Made by a program: the position numbers and the translations under genes. The notes below the pieces were generated by a model that saw only the letters and a list, made by a program, of their open reading frames with translations, searched no databases and was not told where the DNA came from. Shown in pieces: positions 18,066-27,442 of a DNA stretch of 64,000 nucleotides. The DNA is from JAJYIW01 sp963781665. Its GTDB lineage: Bacteria > Chloroflexota > Anaerolineae > Anaerolineales > Anaerolineaceae. The stretch's first letter is position 1, and the number at the start of each line of letters is the position of its first letter. Location of the stretch: positions 3,906,001-3,970,000 of the forward strand of contig CAWAGA010000002.1 in assembly GCA_963781665.1 (NCBI GenBank), given 5' to 3'.

Positions 18066-19175
18066 TCAATCGTCCAGAATATTGTGTGCCTGACCTGCCG
18101 GGATCGCTGCCGGTCGCTCGCAGGTGCTTTCCAATTCGATCACCCTTCCTTGGTCGGAAGCATCGTGAAAAGCATGCATAATATCGAGTACGTGATACCC
18201 CATTTTCCCATTTGCCCGGTGCAGGCGCTTTGACCGGATCGCATGAGCCATATCAGCTACACCCAGGCCGCGGCTATTCTCTGAACGCCATGGAATCAAT
18301 GGGATTTCCTCCCATTGCGTATCACCAGGTTGCCACACTTTGACCGAACCGCCGAAGCCATTAGGGTCAGGAACCACAAGCGACCCTTCACTTCCGTAGA
18401 TTTCAATCCAGGGCAGGTTAGCCTTCCACACGTCGAAACTGGTGATAATCGTTCCGACTGCTCCATTTGCAAAATTCATCAGGCCAGCTACGTGGGTGGG
18501 CACTTCTACGGTAATTTTTTTGCCATATTTGGGTTTGCTCGTGATCGTCCGCTCGGGATAGGTGATCCGGGCCGAACCGGCAACTGACTTTACCGGACCT
18601 AACAGGCTGACCAAAGCTGTTAGGTAATACGGGCCCATGTCAAACATTGGGCCACCGCCTTTTTGGTAATAAAACTCCGGGTCAGGATGCCAGCTTTCAT
18701 GCCCGTGACACGTCATGAAAGCAGTCGCTGCGACCGGTTCACCAATCACTCCTTCGTCGATCAGTTTGCGGCACGTCTGTAATCCTGCTCCAAGAAAGGT
18801 GTCCGGAGCGCAACCAACCCGCAGCCCTTTCTCATCGGCAATCTTGAGAAGCTTCTGGGCGTCATCGCGGTTGATCGTGAGAGGTTTTTCGTTGTAGACT
18901 GATTTTCCAGCTTCCAGAGCTTGCAAAGCAACCTGAGAGTGAGAACCGGGTGTCGTAAGGTTAACGACGATTTTTATCTCCGGATCAGCTAACAATTCTT
19001 CAACGCTGCAAGCGGTCGGGACTTGATATTGGGCAGCTTTTTGCCTGGCTCGATCCATAACCAGATCGGCGCAGGCGGCTACCTCCAGAATGTCAAAGGT
19101 ACGAGTGACTTCGAAATAGATACCGCTGATATTGCCACAGCCGATAATTCCAATTTTGGTTCGATTGTCAATCAT
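18066..19175 (-). CDS. Gfo/Idh/MocA family oxidoreductase
   Basis: 369-aa NAD(P)-dependent sugar or cyclitol dehydrogenase-like protein. The N-terminal Rossmann motif is IGIIGCGNISGIYF (GxGxxG type). It has the family motif EKPLTINRDDA (catalytic-lysine EKP region, about 95) and a C-terminal alpha/beta domain with GGGPMFDMGPYYLTAL. The start at 19175 has GAGGAAAA just before ATG. It lies 21 bases after the ThuA gene and is the last gene of a minus-strand group (LacI, oxidoreductase, ThuA, this gene). With ThuA partners such enzymes often oxidise sugars or glycosides; the substrate cannot be read from sequence. Confidence 0.9.
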   Translation of the reverse strand: MIDNRTKIGIIGCGNISGIYFEVTRTFDILEVAACADLVMDRARQKAAQYQVPTACSVEELLADPEIKIVVNLTTPGSHSQVALQALEAGKSVYNEKPLTINRDDAQKLLKIADEKGLRVGCAPDTFLGAGLQTCRKLIDEGVIGEPVAATAFMTCHGHESWHPDPEFYYQKGGGPMFDMGPYYLTALVSLLGPVKSVAGSARITYPERTITSKPKYGKKITVEVPTHVAGLMNFANGAVGTIITSFDVWKANLPWIEIYGSEGSLVVPDPNGFGGSVKVWQPGDTQWEEIPLIPWRSENSRGLGVADMAHAIRSKRLHRANGKMGYHVLDIMHAFHDASDQGRVIELESTCERPAAIPAGQAHNILDD

Positions 19176-19196
19176 TTTTCCTCTATATGAATTGAA

Positions 19197-19841
19197 TTAA
19201 CGAGTGGCCCACTCCAGTCCGCGGCGGACGATTTCACGGGCTTCAGGTGTGTTAAAGTCACTGGCGACGTGACCGACCGAAGTGTAAAATATCTTGCCTT
19301 TTCCCCACGTACGCTTCCAAGCGACCGGCATAACAGTACCTTCGATCCAGGCAGCGTGCTCTCCGCCAAAGGTTGTTGTAGCCAGTACCTCATTGCCGGG
19401 ATCGACGTGCATATAATACTGTTCGGAATGCATCTTGAAATCAGCAAGCCCGGCAGTGATCGGATCATCGTGGTTGGAAACATTAACAGTGTAGTCAATC
19501 ACACCTCCGGGATGGGCGACCCATTGACCTCCAACCATGAATTGGTAATCGGTACGGTTACGGAAGGAATCGCCTGCGCCGCCATGCCACCCACCAAAAC
19601 CAACCCCGCTTTTGATGGTTTCAAGGAGGCCATTGAGTTGATCGTCTGTAATAGTACCCATGGTCCAAACTTGTGAAATTAAGTCAAAGGACATCATTTT
19701 TGGCCGGTCCAGATAGATGTCTAGCGTGTCATAAACTTCGACCTGGTACCCATCTGCTTGCAGTAGAGGGGCGAAAATATCTACACATTGCTTGGGTTCA
19801 TGGCCTTCCCAGCCTCCCCAAACGAGCATTGCTGATTTCAT
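19197..19841 (-). CDS. ThuA-like domain protein
   Basis: 214-aa single-domain protein of the ThuA family (class-I glutamine-amidotransferase-like fold). Visible are the N-terminal AMLVWGGWEGHEPKQCVDIF, strand VWTMGTITDDQL, GGWHGGAGDSF (about 98), and VMPVAWKRTWGKGKIFYTSVGH near the C-terminus, all typical. ThuA proteins accompany Gfo/Idh/MocA oxidoreductases in disaccharide use (trehalose utilisation, 3-keto-glycoside routes). Here it lies between two such oxidoreductases on the same strand. Start at ATG 19841 with GAGAGG upstream. Confidence 0.9.
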   Translation of the reverse strand: MKSAMLVWGGWEGHEPKQCVDIFAPLLQADGYQVEVYDTLDIYLDRPKMMSFDLISQVWTMGTITDDQLNGLLETIKSGVGFGGWHGGAGDSFRNRTDYQFMVGGQWVAHPGGVIDYTVNVSNHDDPITAGLADFKMHSEQYYMHVDPGNEVLATTTFGGEHAAWIEGTVMPVAWKRTWGKGKIFYTSVGHVASDFNTPEAREIVRRGLEWATR

Positions 19842-19874
19842 GGAAAAAACCTCTCGATCAGAATTTTGAATGGA

Positions 19875-21047
19875 TTATGAATATGCTTTGAAGTCTTCCT
19901 GAATTTCATTGACCTTGACAGGCCGACCTTCTCTGGCAGACAGGATCGCAGCCAGCGTACATTGTACCGCATGAACGCCATCTTCACCTGAATATCGCGG
20001 TTCTTTCCCGTGGATGGCGCAATCGATAAAATGATGGACCTGATTTATGTGGCCCTGGCTGTAATAAGAGATGTCTGATTGCCAGACATCGTCTCCACCT
20101 TCGTCGAAACGGAAACAAACAGGATCGCGCCCTTCACGATGGAGGATCAAATGCTGCTGATGACCGTCCCATAGTAAATTATGTCCCCCTTCGCCTAGAA
20201 CCTCGATCATTCCATGTTCGCCGATGATAGTAGTGCTGAAGCCGCGCATATAGTCGTATTTGCCATTTAATCGTTCTGCCCGCATCCATACCCCCTGGCA
20301 GTCAGCATCGTCATATTTCCAGGTGATGATGGGTGTGTCAACCGTCGCTGTGGTGTAGGGGTCGTGACCGGCGCCGTTCTTAATCATTCCATGAGTCGTC
20401 GCTTTCAGTGCATATATTTCTTCAATTTTTCGCCCCGGCATAAAATATTCGGCTGTAGCGAAGAAATGTCCGGTATGATCGTAGATCCATGGAAATTCTC
20501 CGCCACCTGATTTCTGCGGATCAATGCGCCAGTTACGGTCCGCGGGACCAGTATAAACAGAGGCAACTTTTTTCTCAATCCACGCGCCGTGTCTTTGTCG
20601 GATTTGAAGCGGGCGGCCGATCTCACCAGCATCGATCAATTGGCGGGTTTGAATGTGGGACTTGATAAAAACGTATGTTTCACCAACCAGCAGCGTTAAT
20701 CCAGCTTTCCTGGCTGTTTGCCAGGCTTCGATGCCCTCACCTGTGCTGCGGCAAAATGGCTTTTCGCAATGGACGTGTTTGCCGGCAGCTAACGCCTGCA
20801 TCGTCATTGGAATGTGGAGGTACGTCGGTGTGGCGATGTCCACTGCATTAATATCCGCATTTTCGAGCATGTCTTCATAACTGGAAAAATGCTCCCCTAT
20901 TCCATGCGAATTGGCAAACTCTAGAGCTCTGGATGGATCCATATCGCATACTGCGATTACTTCTGCATTCGGGTGGCTGGCATAACCCTTGAAATGTGAA
21001 GATGAGACCAGGCCCAGGCCGACGATCCCTACCTTTAACCTTATCAA
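19875..21047 (-). CDS. Gfo/Idh/MocA family oxidoreductase (start uncertain)
   Basis: 390-aa NAD(P)-dependent dehydrogenase-like protein: Rossmann motif VGIVGLGLVSSSHF, HCEKPFCRSTGEGIEAW (EKP motif, about 97), and a C-terminal domain containing HDPYTTATVDTPIITW. The frame begins at a TTG (21047). A much better signal, AGGAGG with a 6-base spacer to an ATG (21053-21051), lies just upstream but in another frame. Deleting one base in CTTGATA would join them (MNLIRLKVGIVGLG). So either TTG is used or a one-base insertion has damaged the start. It lies 33 bases upstream of the ThuA gene in the same minus-strand operon. Confidence 0.85.
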   Translation of the reverse strand: MIRLKVGIVGLGLVSSSHFKGYASHPNAEVIAVCDMDPSRALEFANSHGIGEHFSSYEDMLENADINAVDIATPTYLHIPMTMQALAAGKHVHCEKPFCRSTGEGIEAWQTARKAGLTLLVGETYVFIKSHIQTRQLIDAGEIGRPLQIRQRHGAWIEKKVASVYTGPADRNWRIDPQKSGGGEFPWIYDHTGHFFATAEYFMPGRKIEEIYALKATTHGMIKNGAGHDPYTTATVDTPIITWKYDDADCQGVWMRAERLNGKYDYMRGFSTTIIGEHGMIEVLGEGGHNLLWDGHQQHLILHREGRDPVCFRFDEGGDDVWQSDISYYSQGHINQVHHFIDCAIHGKEPRYSGEDGVHAVQCTLAAILSAREGRPVKVNEIQEDFKAYS

Positions 21048-21130
21048 GATTCATAAAATCCCTCCTAAGATTTAGTTTTTGTTTCAGATCTATTGTTTAA
21101 AAATTTTCCAAAAAGAGCCAATCGAAAAGC

Positions 21131-21175
21131 TATGACACATTTATCCAGAAAAGATGAGCCATTTGAGTCCCCCAT
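21131..21175. other. possible insertion-sequence end remnant
   Basis: A short stretch with internal near-repeats (GACACATTT and GAGCCATTT about 22 bases apart, then GAGTCCCCC) that reminds me of multi-repeat ends of IS21-like elements. No transposase is present. The recognition is from memory and weak. Confidence 0.2.
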
Positions 21176-21233
21176 ATTTGCCAGGGATTCTTGTTAATTT
21201 GAAGTTGAGGTAACAAAGCGAAAAGTACGCCGG

Positions 21234-22262
21234 TCAATTCTGGCGGATTGTGGTCTTGATCCCTGTTGTCGATTCTCTGATATTTAGATGACAGCGAACT
21301 AAATAGGTTCTCGCGGGACCGGTTTGTTGCCCGCCTATTCTCTCAATCAGGAATTGGACGGCTTTAATGCCGAACTCTTTGGGATCGGCTGAAATTGCCG
21401 AAATCGATGGAGTCATGAATGAATAGTAAGGGACGTCGTCGAAGACAACAAGTGCAAGATCGTCTGGGAGGCTCATTCCGCGTGTTTTTATCTGCTCAAG
21501 TACACCTTGAGCCAACCGGTTGCTGGAAGCGAACAAGGCAGTCGGTCTAGGATTGGCGTCTAACAAGGAGGCGACCAGGTTGGGGCTGTTTTGGGCCTTG
21601 AAGGAATCTTCCTTAATCAATTGTGGATAAATGGGCAGGCCGCTATCCATGAGTGCTCTTTCGAACCCGCGCAAACGATCCTGCCCGGGTGTTAGGGTTG
21701 CTGGTAAATTTAGCATGCCAATGTAAGTGTGTCCTAAAGCTACCAGATGACGAACAGCATCATATGCTGCATATTCGTTATCAAAAATGACTAAATCGGC
21801 TTGCAGGCCATCAATCTGCCGGTCGAGCAGAACCATTGGCATCCCAACTTCGACTGTGGTAAAGAGTTGGGACCGGTTTGCCCCGGTTGGGAGCAAGATG
21901 ATACCATCGACCCTTCTTTCCCGTAAAATATCCAACCACAATTTTTCTCGTTCTGGCGATTCATCACTATTACAGATGGTCAGGCTGTAATTCTGCTGAA
22001 AAAGAAGATCCTCGATCGATTTTTCGATTGACGCAAGGGTTGGGTTCTGGATGTCAGAAACAATAATGCCAATCGTATACGTTTTTTTTGTTTTCAGGCT
22101 GCGAGCGATGGTGTTTGGATGGTAACCCAGTTGTTCAATTGCCAACTCGACACGCTGCCTTGTTTCTGTAGAAACGGGCCGCGGTCCTTTGTTCATGACA
22201 TACGATACGGTAGCTGGTGACACCCCGGCCAGCTTCGCAACATCGTCACGTGTAACTGTCAT
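21234..22262 (-). CDS. LacI-family transcriptional repressor
   Basis: 342 aa. The N-terminal LacI helix-turn-helix and hinge are clear (VTRDDVAKLAGVSPATVSYV, residues 2-21; then HPNTIARSLKT), followed by a periplasmic-binding-protein-like sugar sensor domain (IGIIVSDIQNPTLASIEKSI, FASSNRLAQGVLEQ, PDDLALVVFDDVPYYSFMTP). Its promoter (22323-22351, minus strand) has a LacI-type operator pair at the transcription start, so it very likely represses itself. The same operator appears before the divergent mannosidase operon, binding protein 1, binding protein 3 and the M28 peptidase. The inducer is unknown, probably a sugar released by the GH38/GH42-like enzymes. Confidence 0.92.
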   Translation of the reverse strand: MTVTRDDVAKLAGVSPATVSYVMNKGPRPVSTETRQRVELAIEQLGYHPNTIARSLKTKKTYTIGIIVSDIQNPTLASIEKSIEDLLFQQNYSLTICNSDESPEREKLWLDILRERRVDGIILLPTGANRSQLFTTVEVGMPMVLLDRQIDGLQADLVIFDNEYAAYDAVRHLVALGHTYIGMLNLPATLTPGQDRLRGFERALMDSGLPIYPQLIKEDSFKAQNSPNLVASLLDANPRPTALFASSNRLAQGVLEQIKTRGMSLPDDLALVVFDDVPYYSFMTPSISAISADPKEFGIKAVQFLIERIGGQQTGPARTYLVRCHLNIRESTTGIKTTIRQN

Positions 22263-22287
22263 AGGTCACTCCGGATCTTTGTTAGAA

Positions 22288-22314
22288 GACATACGGGTAG
22301 TCTACTCGTGTAGA
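22288..22314 (-). promoter_or_regulatory. LacI operator pair at the repressor's own promoter
   Basis: TCTACTCGTGTAGA (22301-22314) is a near-palindrome centred on CG. A weaker site (22288-22301, right half CGGGTAGT) overlaps it by one base, so the centres are 13 bp apart. It lies just downstream of the minus-strand -10 box. Confidence 0.75.
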
Positions 22315-22322
22315 TTAATACT

Positions 22323-22351
22323 ATATTATCATGTGCAACCCGTCTTGTCAA
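22323..22351 (-). promoter_or_regulatory. sigma70-type promoter of the LacI gene
   Basis: On the minus strand: TTGACA (22351-22346), a 17-base spacer, TAATAT (22328-22323). The operator lies immediately downstream. Confidence 0.75.
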
Positions 22352-22524
22352 GCTAAATCATGTCTAAATTTACCTATTTGAATGACAATACGATTGAAAT
22401 ATTGAGGGGTAGAAACCGGAATATTAAACCTGCTCACCTGTTTGTAAGGCTATACAGATCGAGAATATGTTAGCTTTGGAGAAACCCGCTGTTATTTCGG
22501 TTAACGGCATCAAACATGAAAAAC

Positions 22525-22554
22525 TTGACAAATGCAGGCAGAAAATGCTATAAT
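22525..22554 (+). promoter_or_regulatory. sigma70-type promoter of the mannosidase operon
   Basis: TTGACA (22525-22530), an 18-base spacer, TATAAT (22549-22554): both consensus hexamers. Between this and the divergent LacI promoter (about 22352-22524) I see no gene or clear site. Confidence 0.85.
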
Positions 22555-22561
22555 TTTTTAA

Positions 22562-22588
22562 TCTACTCGTGTAGTCTACCCGAGTAAA
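22562..22588 (+). promoter_or_regulatory. LacI operator pair of the mannosidase operon
   Basis: TCTACTCGTGTAGT (22562-22575) and TCTACCCGAGTAAA (22575-22588) overlap by one base, centres 13 bp apart. They start 8 bases after the -10 box, covering the likely transcription start. Confidence 0.8.
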
Positions 22589-22611
22589 ACTATTCTTATC
22601 CCACAGTAAAT

Positions 22612-25143
22612 ATGGATACAAAAGCTAAAACCAATAAATATTCTCCTAATTATATCCATTTTGTTGGAAATGCGCATATTGATCCCGTGTGGTTATGGCG
22701 CTGGCAAGAAGGATATCAGGAGACCCGGGCGACGTTCCGTTCTGCTCTCGACCGCATGAACGAATTTCCTGATTTTGTTTTCACAGCCAGCCAGGCGGCG
22801 ATTTACCAATGGATCGAAGAATCGGATCCGCAAATGTTTGCCGAAATAACCCGAAGAGTGAAAGAAGGCCGTTGGGCGGTTGTGAATGGGTGGTGGATGG
22901 AACCGGATTGCAACATCCCCGGAGGAGAATCATTTGCTCGCCAAAGCCTGTACGGGCAGCGCTATTTCTTCCAAAAATTCGGAAAATCGTGTTTGAGTGG
23001 TTATTGTGTCGATTCGTTTGGCCATCATGGTATGCTGCCACAGCTATTAAGCGAAGGCGGATTTAAGTACTACGTTTTCATGCGTCCAAATAACATTGAA
23101 AATTCGCAATGTCCCAATGGCCCCTTCTGGTGGGAGAGCCCTGATGGCAACCGGATACTAGCTTACCGTTTGCTCTCCGCTTATGGCTCGGGCCCCGAGG
23201 ATTTAACTCCCGAATCGGTCAGAAAGATATCTTCCTATTTCGATGAAAATGTCAGAGATGAAATGTTTTTCTTCGGCGTCGGTGACCATGGCGGGGGACC
23301 AACGATCATGAACATCCGCAGCATCATCGAGATGCAAAAGGATAAATCGCTGCCCCGGCTCTTATTTAGCTCCCCCGACCAGTATTTTAAGAATTTGATC
23401 CAAAATTTACCCGGAGACGATGGCGCCAGTTTACCAGTTTACCGGGGAGAGCTGCAAATGCATGCCGTCGGTTGTTATGCAGCCCATTCTGGAGTTAAAA
23501 AGTGGAACCGGAAAGCAGAGCACGAGTTAATCAGAGCTGAACGTTGGACGACCATCAGTCATTCCCTTTTAGGGACGGCCTATCCCAAAGATGAATTCAC
23601 CCGGGCCTGGCAAATGGTTCTTTTCAATCAATTCCACGATATCCTGGCCGGTTCGAGTATCAAAGAAGCTTATACTGACTCCCGAGATGCCTTTGGATTT
23701 GCTTTATATGCAGCTTCTTCGATGGAAAATGGTGCTTTGCAACGTCTGGGTGGTCGAATCGATACCCGCGGAGGGGAAACCGCCATCGTCGTCTTCAACC
23801 CCCACAGCTTTGAAATGACCATGCCGGTTGAACATGAGCTCATGACCTGGCATTTGGGCAATCAACCTCTCGCCCTCACCGATGAGTTGGGAAAAATGGT
23901 CACCTGGCAAGAAGGTCCGATATCGGCGACCGTTCCACCAGGATGGCGTAAGCGGATTTGCTTCCTGGCAGAAGTGCCAGCCTGTGGTTATCGGGTCTAT
24001 TTTCTAAATGGTGGTACGAGCGATGAAGCTGAGCATGAAATAACACTTGCTTTCGACGCCCTCCCCTTTGACGTTGTCAATGGGTACGATACTCAGGCAG
24101 ATGGGAAGAATGATATTGCCATTGAAAATGCCTGTTTTCGTCTTGTCATCGACAGTCGTCTGGGAGACGTGAAACAATGGATCGATAAAAAGACAGGGCA
24201 TGAGGTCTTTTCCGGACATGCCTGCGTTGGAATTGTGCTGGACGACCCGAGCGACACCTGGTCGCATGGCTTGACTGCCTACCGGAATAACTGCGGGCGT
24301 TTCAGCATGGCCAGAGTCAAAGTCATCGAAAATGGGCCGGAGAGGATTATCGTCCGCGCTTCGTCGACTTATGAGAATTCGAAACTTGACCAGGATTTTA
24401 TCGTATACAAAGATTTACCTTGGGTCGAGGTACGGGTTAAGGTGGATTGGCACGAACAGCTGCAGTTGTTAAAAATGGCATTCCCGGTAAAAGTCCAAAA
24501 TCCTGTGGCTACTTATGAAATCCCATATGGCGTTATCGAAAGACCAGCGGATGGAAGAGAAGTGCCTGGTCAGCGTTGGTTTGACGTTACCGGAGAAATG
24601 GATGGCGATCTATTCGGATTGAGCATCATCAATGACTGCAAGTATAGCTTCGACGTGCTCGCATCGGAAATGCGCATGACGGTTTTACGCAGCCCGGTAT
24701 ACGCCCACCATACCCCCCAAAAACTGAATGAATCAAAAGAATACGAATTCATGGACCAGGGCAGGCAGGATTTTACTTATCTGATCTATCCTCATGCAGG
24801 GTCCGGGCAAGATTCCGAGGCGGTCCACCTGGCAGAGTTTTTGAATATGCCACCAGTAGCACTTACCGAAAGTATCCACGCCGGAGATTTTCCTGCAGCG
24901 CAAGGATTTCTATCGGTCACCGGGAAGAATGTGGTGATATGCGCGTTAAAGATGGCTGAAGATGGCGATGACCTCATTCTGAGAGTCCGAGAAACGGCTG
25001 GTGAACAGACAACAGTTCATATCACTATGCCGTTCATCCAACGTGAGATCGATGCGGACCTGACGCCCTGGAAAGTAAAAACCTTTCGAATCCCTATAGA
25101 CCCTAAAAAGCCTATCCAGGTTTCGAATTTTATTGAGGCTTGA
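22612..25143 (+). CDS. alpha-mannosidase, glycoside hydrolase family 38
   Basis: 843-aa GH38 enzyme that removes alpha-linked mannose by a retaining mechanism with zinc. Visible are the zinc motif HIDPVWLWRWQEGYQET (from residue 22, His and Asp ligands), the WWMEPDCNIPGGES block (about 94) and the nucleophile region GYCVDSFGHHGMLPQLL with the nucleophile Asp at about 134. The middle shows FNQFHDILAGSSIKEAY, and the C-terminal half is beta-sandwich. No signal peptide, so cytoplasmic: it would act on imported oligosaccharides, which fits the nearby Opp-type transporters. The start is ATG 22612, 24 bases after the operator pair; the ribosome site is weak. First gene of the plus-strand arm of the LacI regulon. 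Confidence 0.93.
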   Translation: MDTKAKTNKYSPNYIHFVGNAHIDPVWLWRWQEGYQETRATFRSALDRMNEFPDFVFTASQAAIYQWIEESDPQMFAEITRRVKEGRWAVVNGWWMEPDCNIPGGESFARQSLYGQRYFFQKFGKSCLSGYCVDSFGHHGMLPQLLSEGGFKYYVFMRPNNIENSQCPNGPFWWESPDGNRILAYRLLSAYGSGPEDLTPESVRKISSYFDENVRDEMFFFGVGDHGGGPTIMNIRSIIEMQKDKSLPRLLFSSPDQYFKNLIQNLPGDDGASLPVYRGELQMHAVGCYAAHSGVKKWNRKAEHELIRAERWTTISHSLLGTAYPKDEFTRAWQMVLFNQFHDILAGSSIKEAYTDSRDAFGFALYAASSMENGALQRLGGRIDTRGGETAIVVFNPHSFEMTMPVEHELMTWHLGNQPLALTDELGKMVTWQEGPISATVPPGWRKRICFLAEVPACGYRVYFLNGGTSDEAEHEITLAFDALPFDVVNGYDTQADGKNDIAIENACFRLVIDSRLGDVKQWIDKKTGHEVFSGHACVGIVLDDPSDTWSHGLTAYRNNCGRFSMARVKVIENGPERIIVRASSTYENSKLDQDFIVYKDLPWVEVRVKVDWHEQLQLLKMAFPVKVQNPVATYEIPYGVIERPADGREVPGQRWFDVTGEMDGDLFGLSIINDCKYSFDVLASEMRMTVLRSPVYAHHTPQKLNESKEYEFMDQGRQDFTYLIYPHAGSGQDSEAVHLAEFLNMPPVALTESIHAGDFPAAQGFLSVTGKNVVICALKMAEDGDDLILRVRETAGEQTTVHITMPFIQREIDADLTPWKVKTFRIPIDPKKPIQVSNFIEA

Positions 25144-25210
25144 TCCAGGTGAGCAAAATATGGGGCTTCGTTGGGGAAAAACAAGGCCCACTTAATTCCA
25201 GGAGTATTAA

Positions 25211-27442
25211 ATGGCAGCTGAAATGAGAAATTTTCACGGGACACCGACTGTGTTTCTAAACGGTAAGCCCATCTTCGATGCATTGTTGTGGGGGAGTCCG
25301 CCGACTCAAATTGGATATCCTCTCAAAGACTGCGCCCGGTATTATGCTGAAGCGGATGTCCACCTGTTTACGTTCGATATGGGCACAAGTGGGACACCGC
25401 CTGATTGGCGCGGACCAGGTAAAGACCACCAGGGAGATTATGATTTTGAACATTTGAATGCAAGATTTGAACAAATCATTGCGATCGATCCCGATGCCAG
25501 ATTTCATTTGCGCGTTCATCTTGAAATGCCGGAATGGTGGCAAAAAAGATTTCCTGAAGAATGCGAGATTGCCTCGGACGGTCAGAAATTATGCCAATCA
25601 TTTGCTTCCAAGGTATGGCGCCAGCAGGCTAAAGATTATCTTAAGGCCCTGATCGGTTACCTACAGAAGATTGGTCTTGGGGACAGGATCCTCGCTTATC
25701 AGACAGGCGCTGGGCATACCGGAGAATGGGTAAAAGCCGCCAGTGCGATGCGGTTAGTTTGCGGCGACTTTTCCCAGCCGATGGCGGTGCATTTCAGAGG
25801 ATGGTTGGCAACTAAGTACCATAACAATAATAGCTTGCAAAAAAGTTGGAGCGACCCTTATATCACTTTTGAAAAGGTTGAAGTGCCGTCTGCAAAGGCT
25901 CAATTGACGACAACGGAATATACATTCCGAAATCCCGAAAAAGAGCAGGCTGTAATTGATTATTACCAGTGCCTGGCAGAATTATGCGCCGACCTGATTG
26001 ACGATTTCTGTGGGGTTGTCAAAGAAGCGACTGGGGGGAAAGCCCTTGCTGGTGCGTTCTATGGCTATTTGCTCGAGCTGGCCTGGAATGCTGGCTTTTT
26101 TGCCGAGGGAGTCGATTCGCTGTATTCAACCTACCAGCGCAGCGGCCATCTCGGATTAGGTAAGGTATTGGAATCTACCAATGTTGATTTCCTGGTCAGT
26201 CCTTACAGCTATGGATTCCGTGGGATCGGAGGTGAGGGTCCCGGGATGCTGCCAATGGGATCGGTAAAGATCCACAATAAGCTGTATATATTTGAGGATG
26301 ACACCCGCACGCATCTCAGCCGCCATGCTGGCTCAAGTTTTGGCAAAGTGAATACGCTAGGCGAGAGTGAAGCGGTATTGAAGCGAAACTTTTCGTACGT
26401 GGTGACCCATGGGCACGGCATCTGGTGGTTGGGAGGTGGCGGTCCGGAATCGCCGCATGTCGACCTGGCACAAGAGCCTGCCTTCAGGCCGTTGATCAAG
26501 CGTTTTGCAGAGATCGGGGAACTGGCGCTGGAGATGGATCGCAGCCCTCAGGCAGAAATTGCGGTGCTGCTGGATGACGAGAGTTTTTACTATGAATGGC
26601 TACGCAACGACCTGGATTTGCCGTTGATCTTCCAGCAGCGGTTGTGGGGCTTACCCCGGCTGGGAGCGCCGTACGACACCTACTTGCTGAACGACCTGGT
26701 CGAAGGGCGGATGAAGCCCTACAAGCTGTACATTTTTCTGAATGCCTTCCACCTGGACGAAAAGAGGCGAGCGAAATTAGAAGCGGAACTCCGGCGTGAT
26801 GGGCGGGTGGCGTTATGGATCTATGCCCCCGGGTACCTCAAGAGCAGGGGAAGCGACAGGACCGCAGCAGCGGAAGAGCCGGGGATGAGTTTGGAGTACA
26901 TGAGAGAGCTGACCGGGTTCCATTTTGGGAAAGGGGATCATCCGTGGGGGCCGCAGATGAACCTGATTGATTTCAGTCACCCGATCACCCAAGGGTTAAG
27001 ACAGGACCTGTTTTGGGGGACGAACAGTCTGTTAGGGCCGGTATTCCACCTGGAAGATGAGGAAGCGCGAGTGCTGGGGAATGTGGTCTACTCGGAAGGG
27101 CGCTGCCTGCCGGGGTTGGGGGTGAAGGAATATGCGGACTGGAAATCGATCTACTGTGCCGCGCCGAACCTGCCGGCCGGGGTGCTGAGGGGAATAGCGC
27201 GCTATGCTGGGGTGCATTTGTACAATGAAGATGGGGACGTGTTGTATGCGACGCGGGAGATGTTAGGGGTGCATACGGCTGGGGGAGGAGATCGGGTCTA
27301 CCGGCTGCCGGAGAAGGTGGCGCAGGTGTACGACTTGTTCGAAAAACGAGAAATCGCCCGAGACACAGATGATTTTCGAGTTGAGCTGGCACCGGCTTCT
27401 ACCCGGCTGTTCTATACCGGCAAAATAATCAGGGAGAATTGA
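25211..27442 (+). CDS. GH42-like (beta-galactosidase-like) glycoside hydrolase, copy 1
   Basis: 743 aa, cytoplasmic (no signal). The N-terminal half looks like a TIM barrel of clan A type (HLFTFDMGTSGTPPDW, FHLRVHLEMPEWWQK, AYQTGAGHTGEWVK near residue 163-176, whose Glu is a candidate catalytic acid). The C-terminal half (IAVLLDDESFYYEW onward) resembles the trimerisation/flavodoxin-like domain of GH42 enzymes. I do not recognise a precise family; GH42-like or a related family is the best description. The start is ATG 25211 with CAGGAG upstream. Its stop overlaps the start of copy 2. From 26341 to 27372 the DNA is identical to copy 2. Confidence 0.7.
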   Translation: MAAEMRNFHGTPTVFLNGKPIFDALLWGSPPTQIGYPLKDCARYYAEADVHLFTFDMGTSGTPPDWRGPGKDHQGDYDFEHLNARFEQIIAIDPDARFHLRVHLEMPEWWQKRFPEECEIASDGQKLCQSFASKVWRQQAKDYLKALIGYLQKIGLGDRILAYQTGAGHTGEWVKAASAMRLVCGDFSQPMAVHFRGWLATKYHNNNSLQKSWSDPYITFEKVEVPSAKAQLTTTEYTFRNPEKEQAVIDYYQCLAELCADLIDDFCGVVKEATGGKALAGAFYGYLLELAWNAGFFAEGVDSLYSTYQRSGHLGLGKVLESTNVDFLVSPYSYGFRGIGGEGPGMLPMGSVKIHNKLYIFEDDTRTHLSRHAGSSFGKVNTLGESEAVLKRNFSYVVTHGHGIWWLGGGGPESPHVDLAQEPAFRPLIKRFAEIGELALEMDRSPQAEIAVLLDDESFYYEWLRNDLDLPLIFQQRLWGLPRLGAPYDTYLLNDLVEGRMKPYKLYIFLNAFHLDEKRRAKLEAELRRDGRVALWIYAPGYLKSRGSDRTAAAEEPGMSLEYMRELTGFHFGKGDHPWGPQMNLIDFSHPITQGLRQDLFWGTNSLLGPVFHLEDEEARVLGNVVYSEGRCLPGLGVKEYADWKSIYCAAPNLPAGVLRGIARYAGVHLYNEDGDVLYATREMLGVHTAGGGDRVYRLPEKVAQVYDLFEKREIARDTDDFRVELAPASTRLFYTGKIIREN
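26341..27372 (+). repeat. 1,032-bp direct repeat, unit 1 (3' half of GH42-like copy 1)
   Basis: Matches 28569-29600 without a difference that I could see, at an offset of 2,228 bases. Outside it the two genes diverge at once on the 5' side, and have a few mismatches to the stop on the 3' side. Confidence 0.9.

Noticed and set aside
26985..27392. 135-codon open frame on the minus strand, repeated at 29213-29620
   Set aside because: It lies antisense inside the identical repeat of the GH42-like genes, is Pro/Ser/His-rich, and exists in two copies only because the DNA is duplicated. It is a by-product of G-rich codon use.
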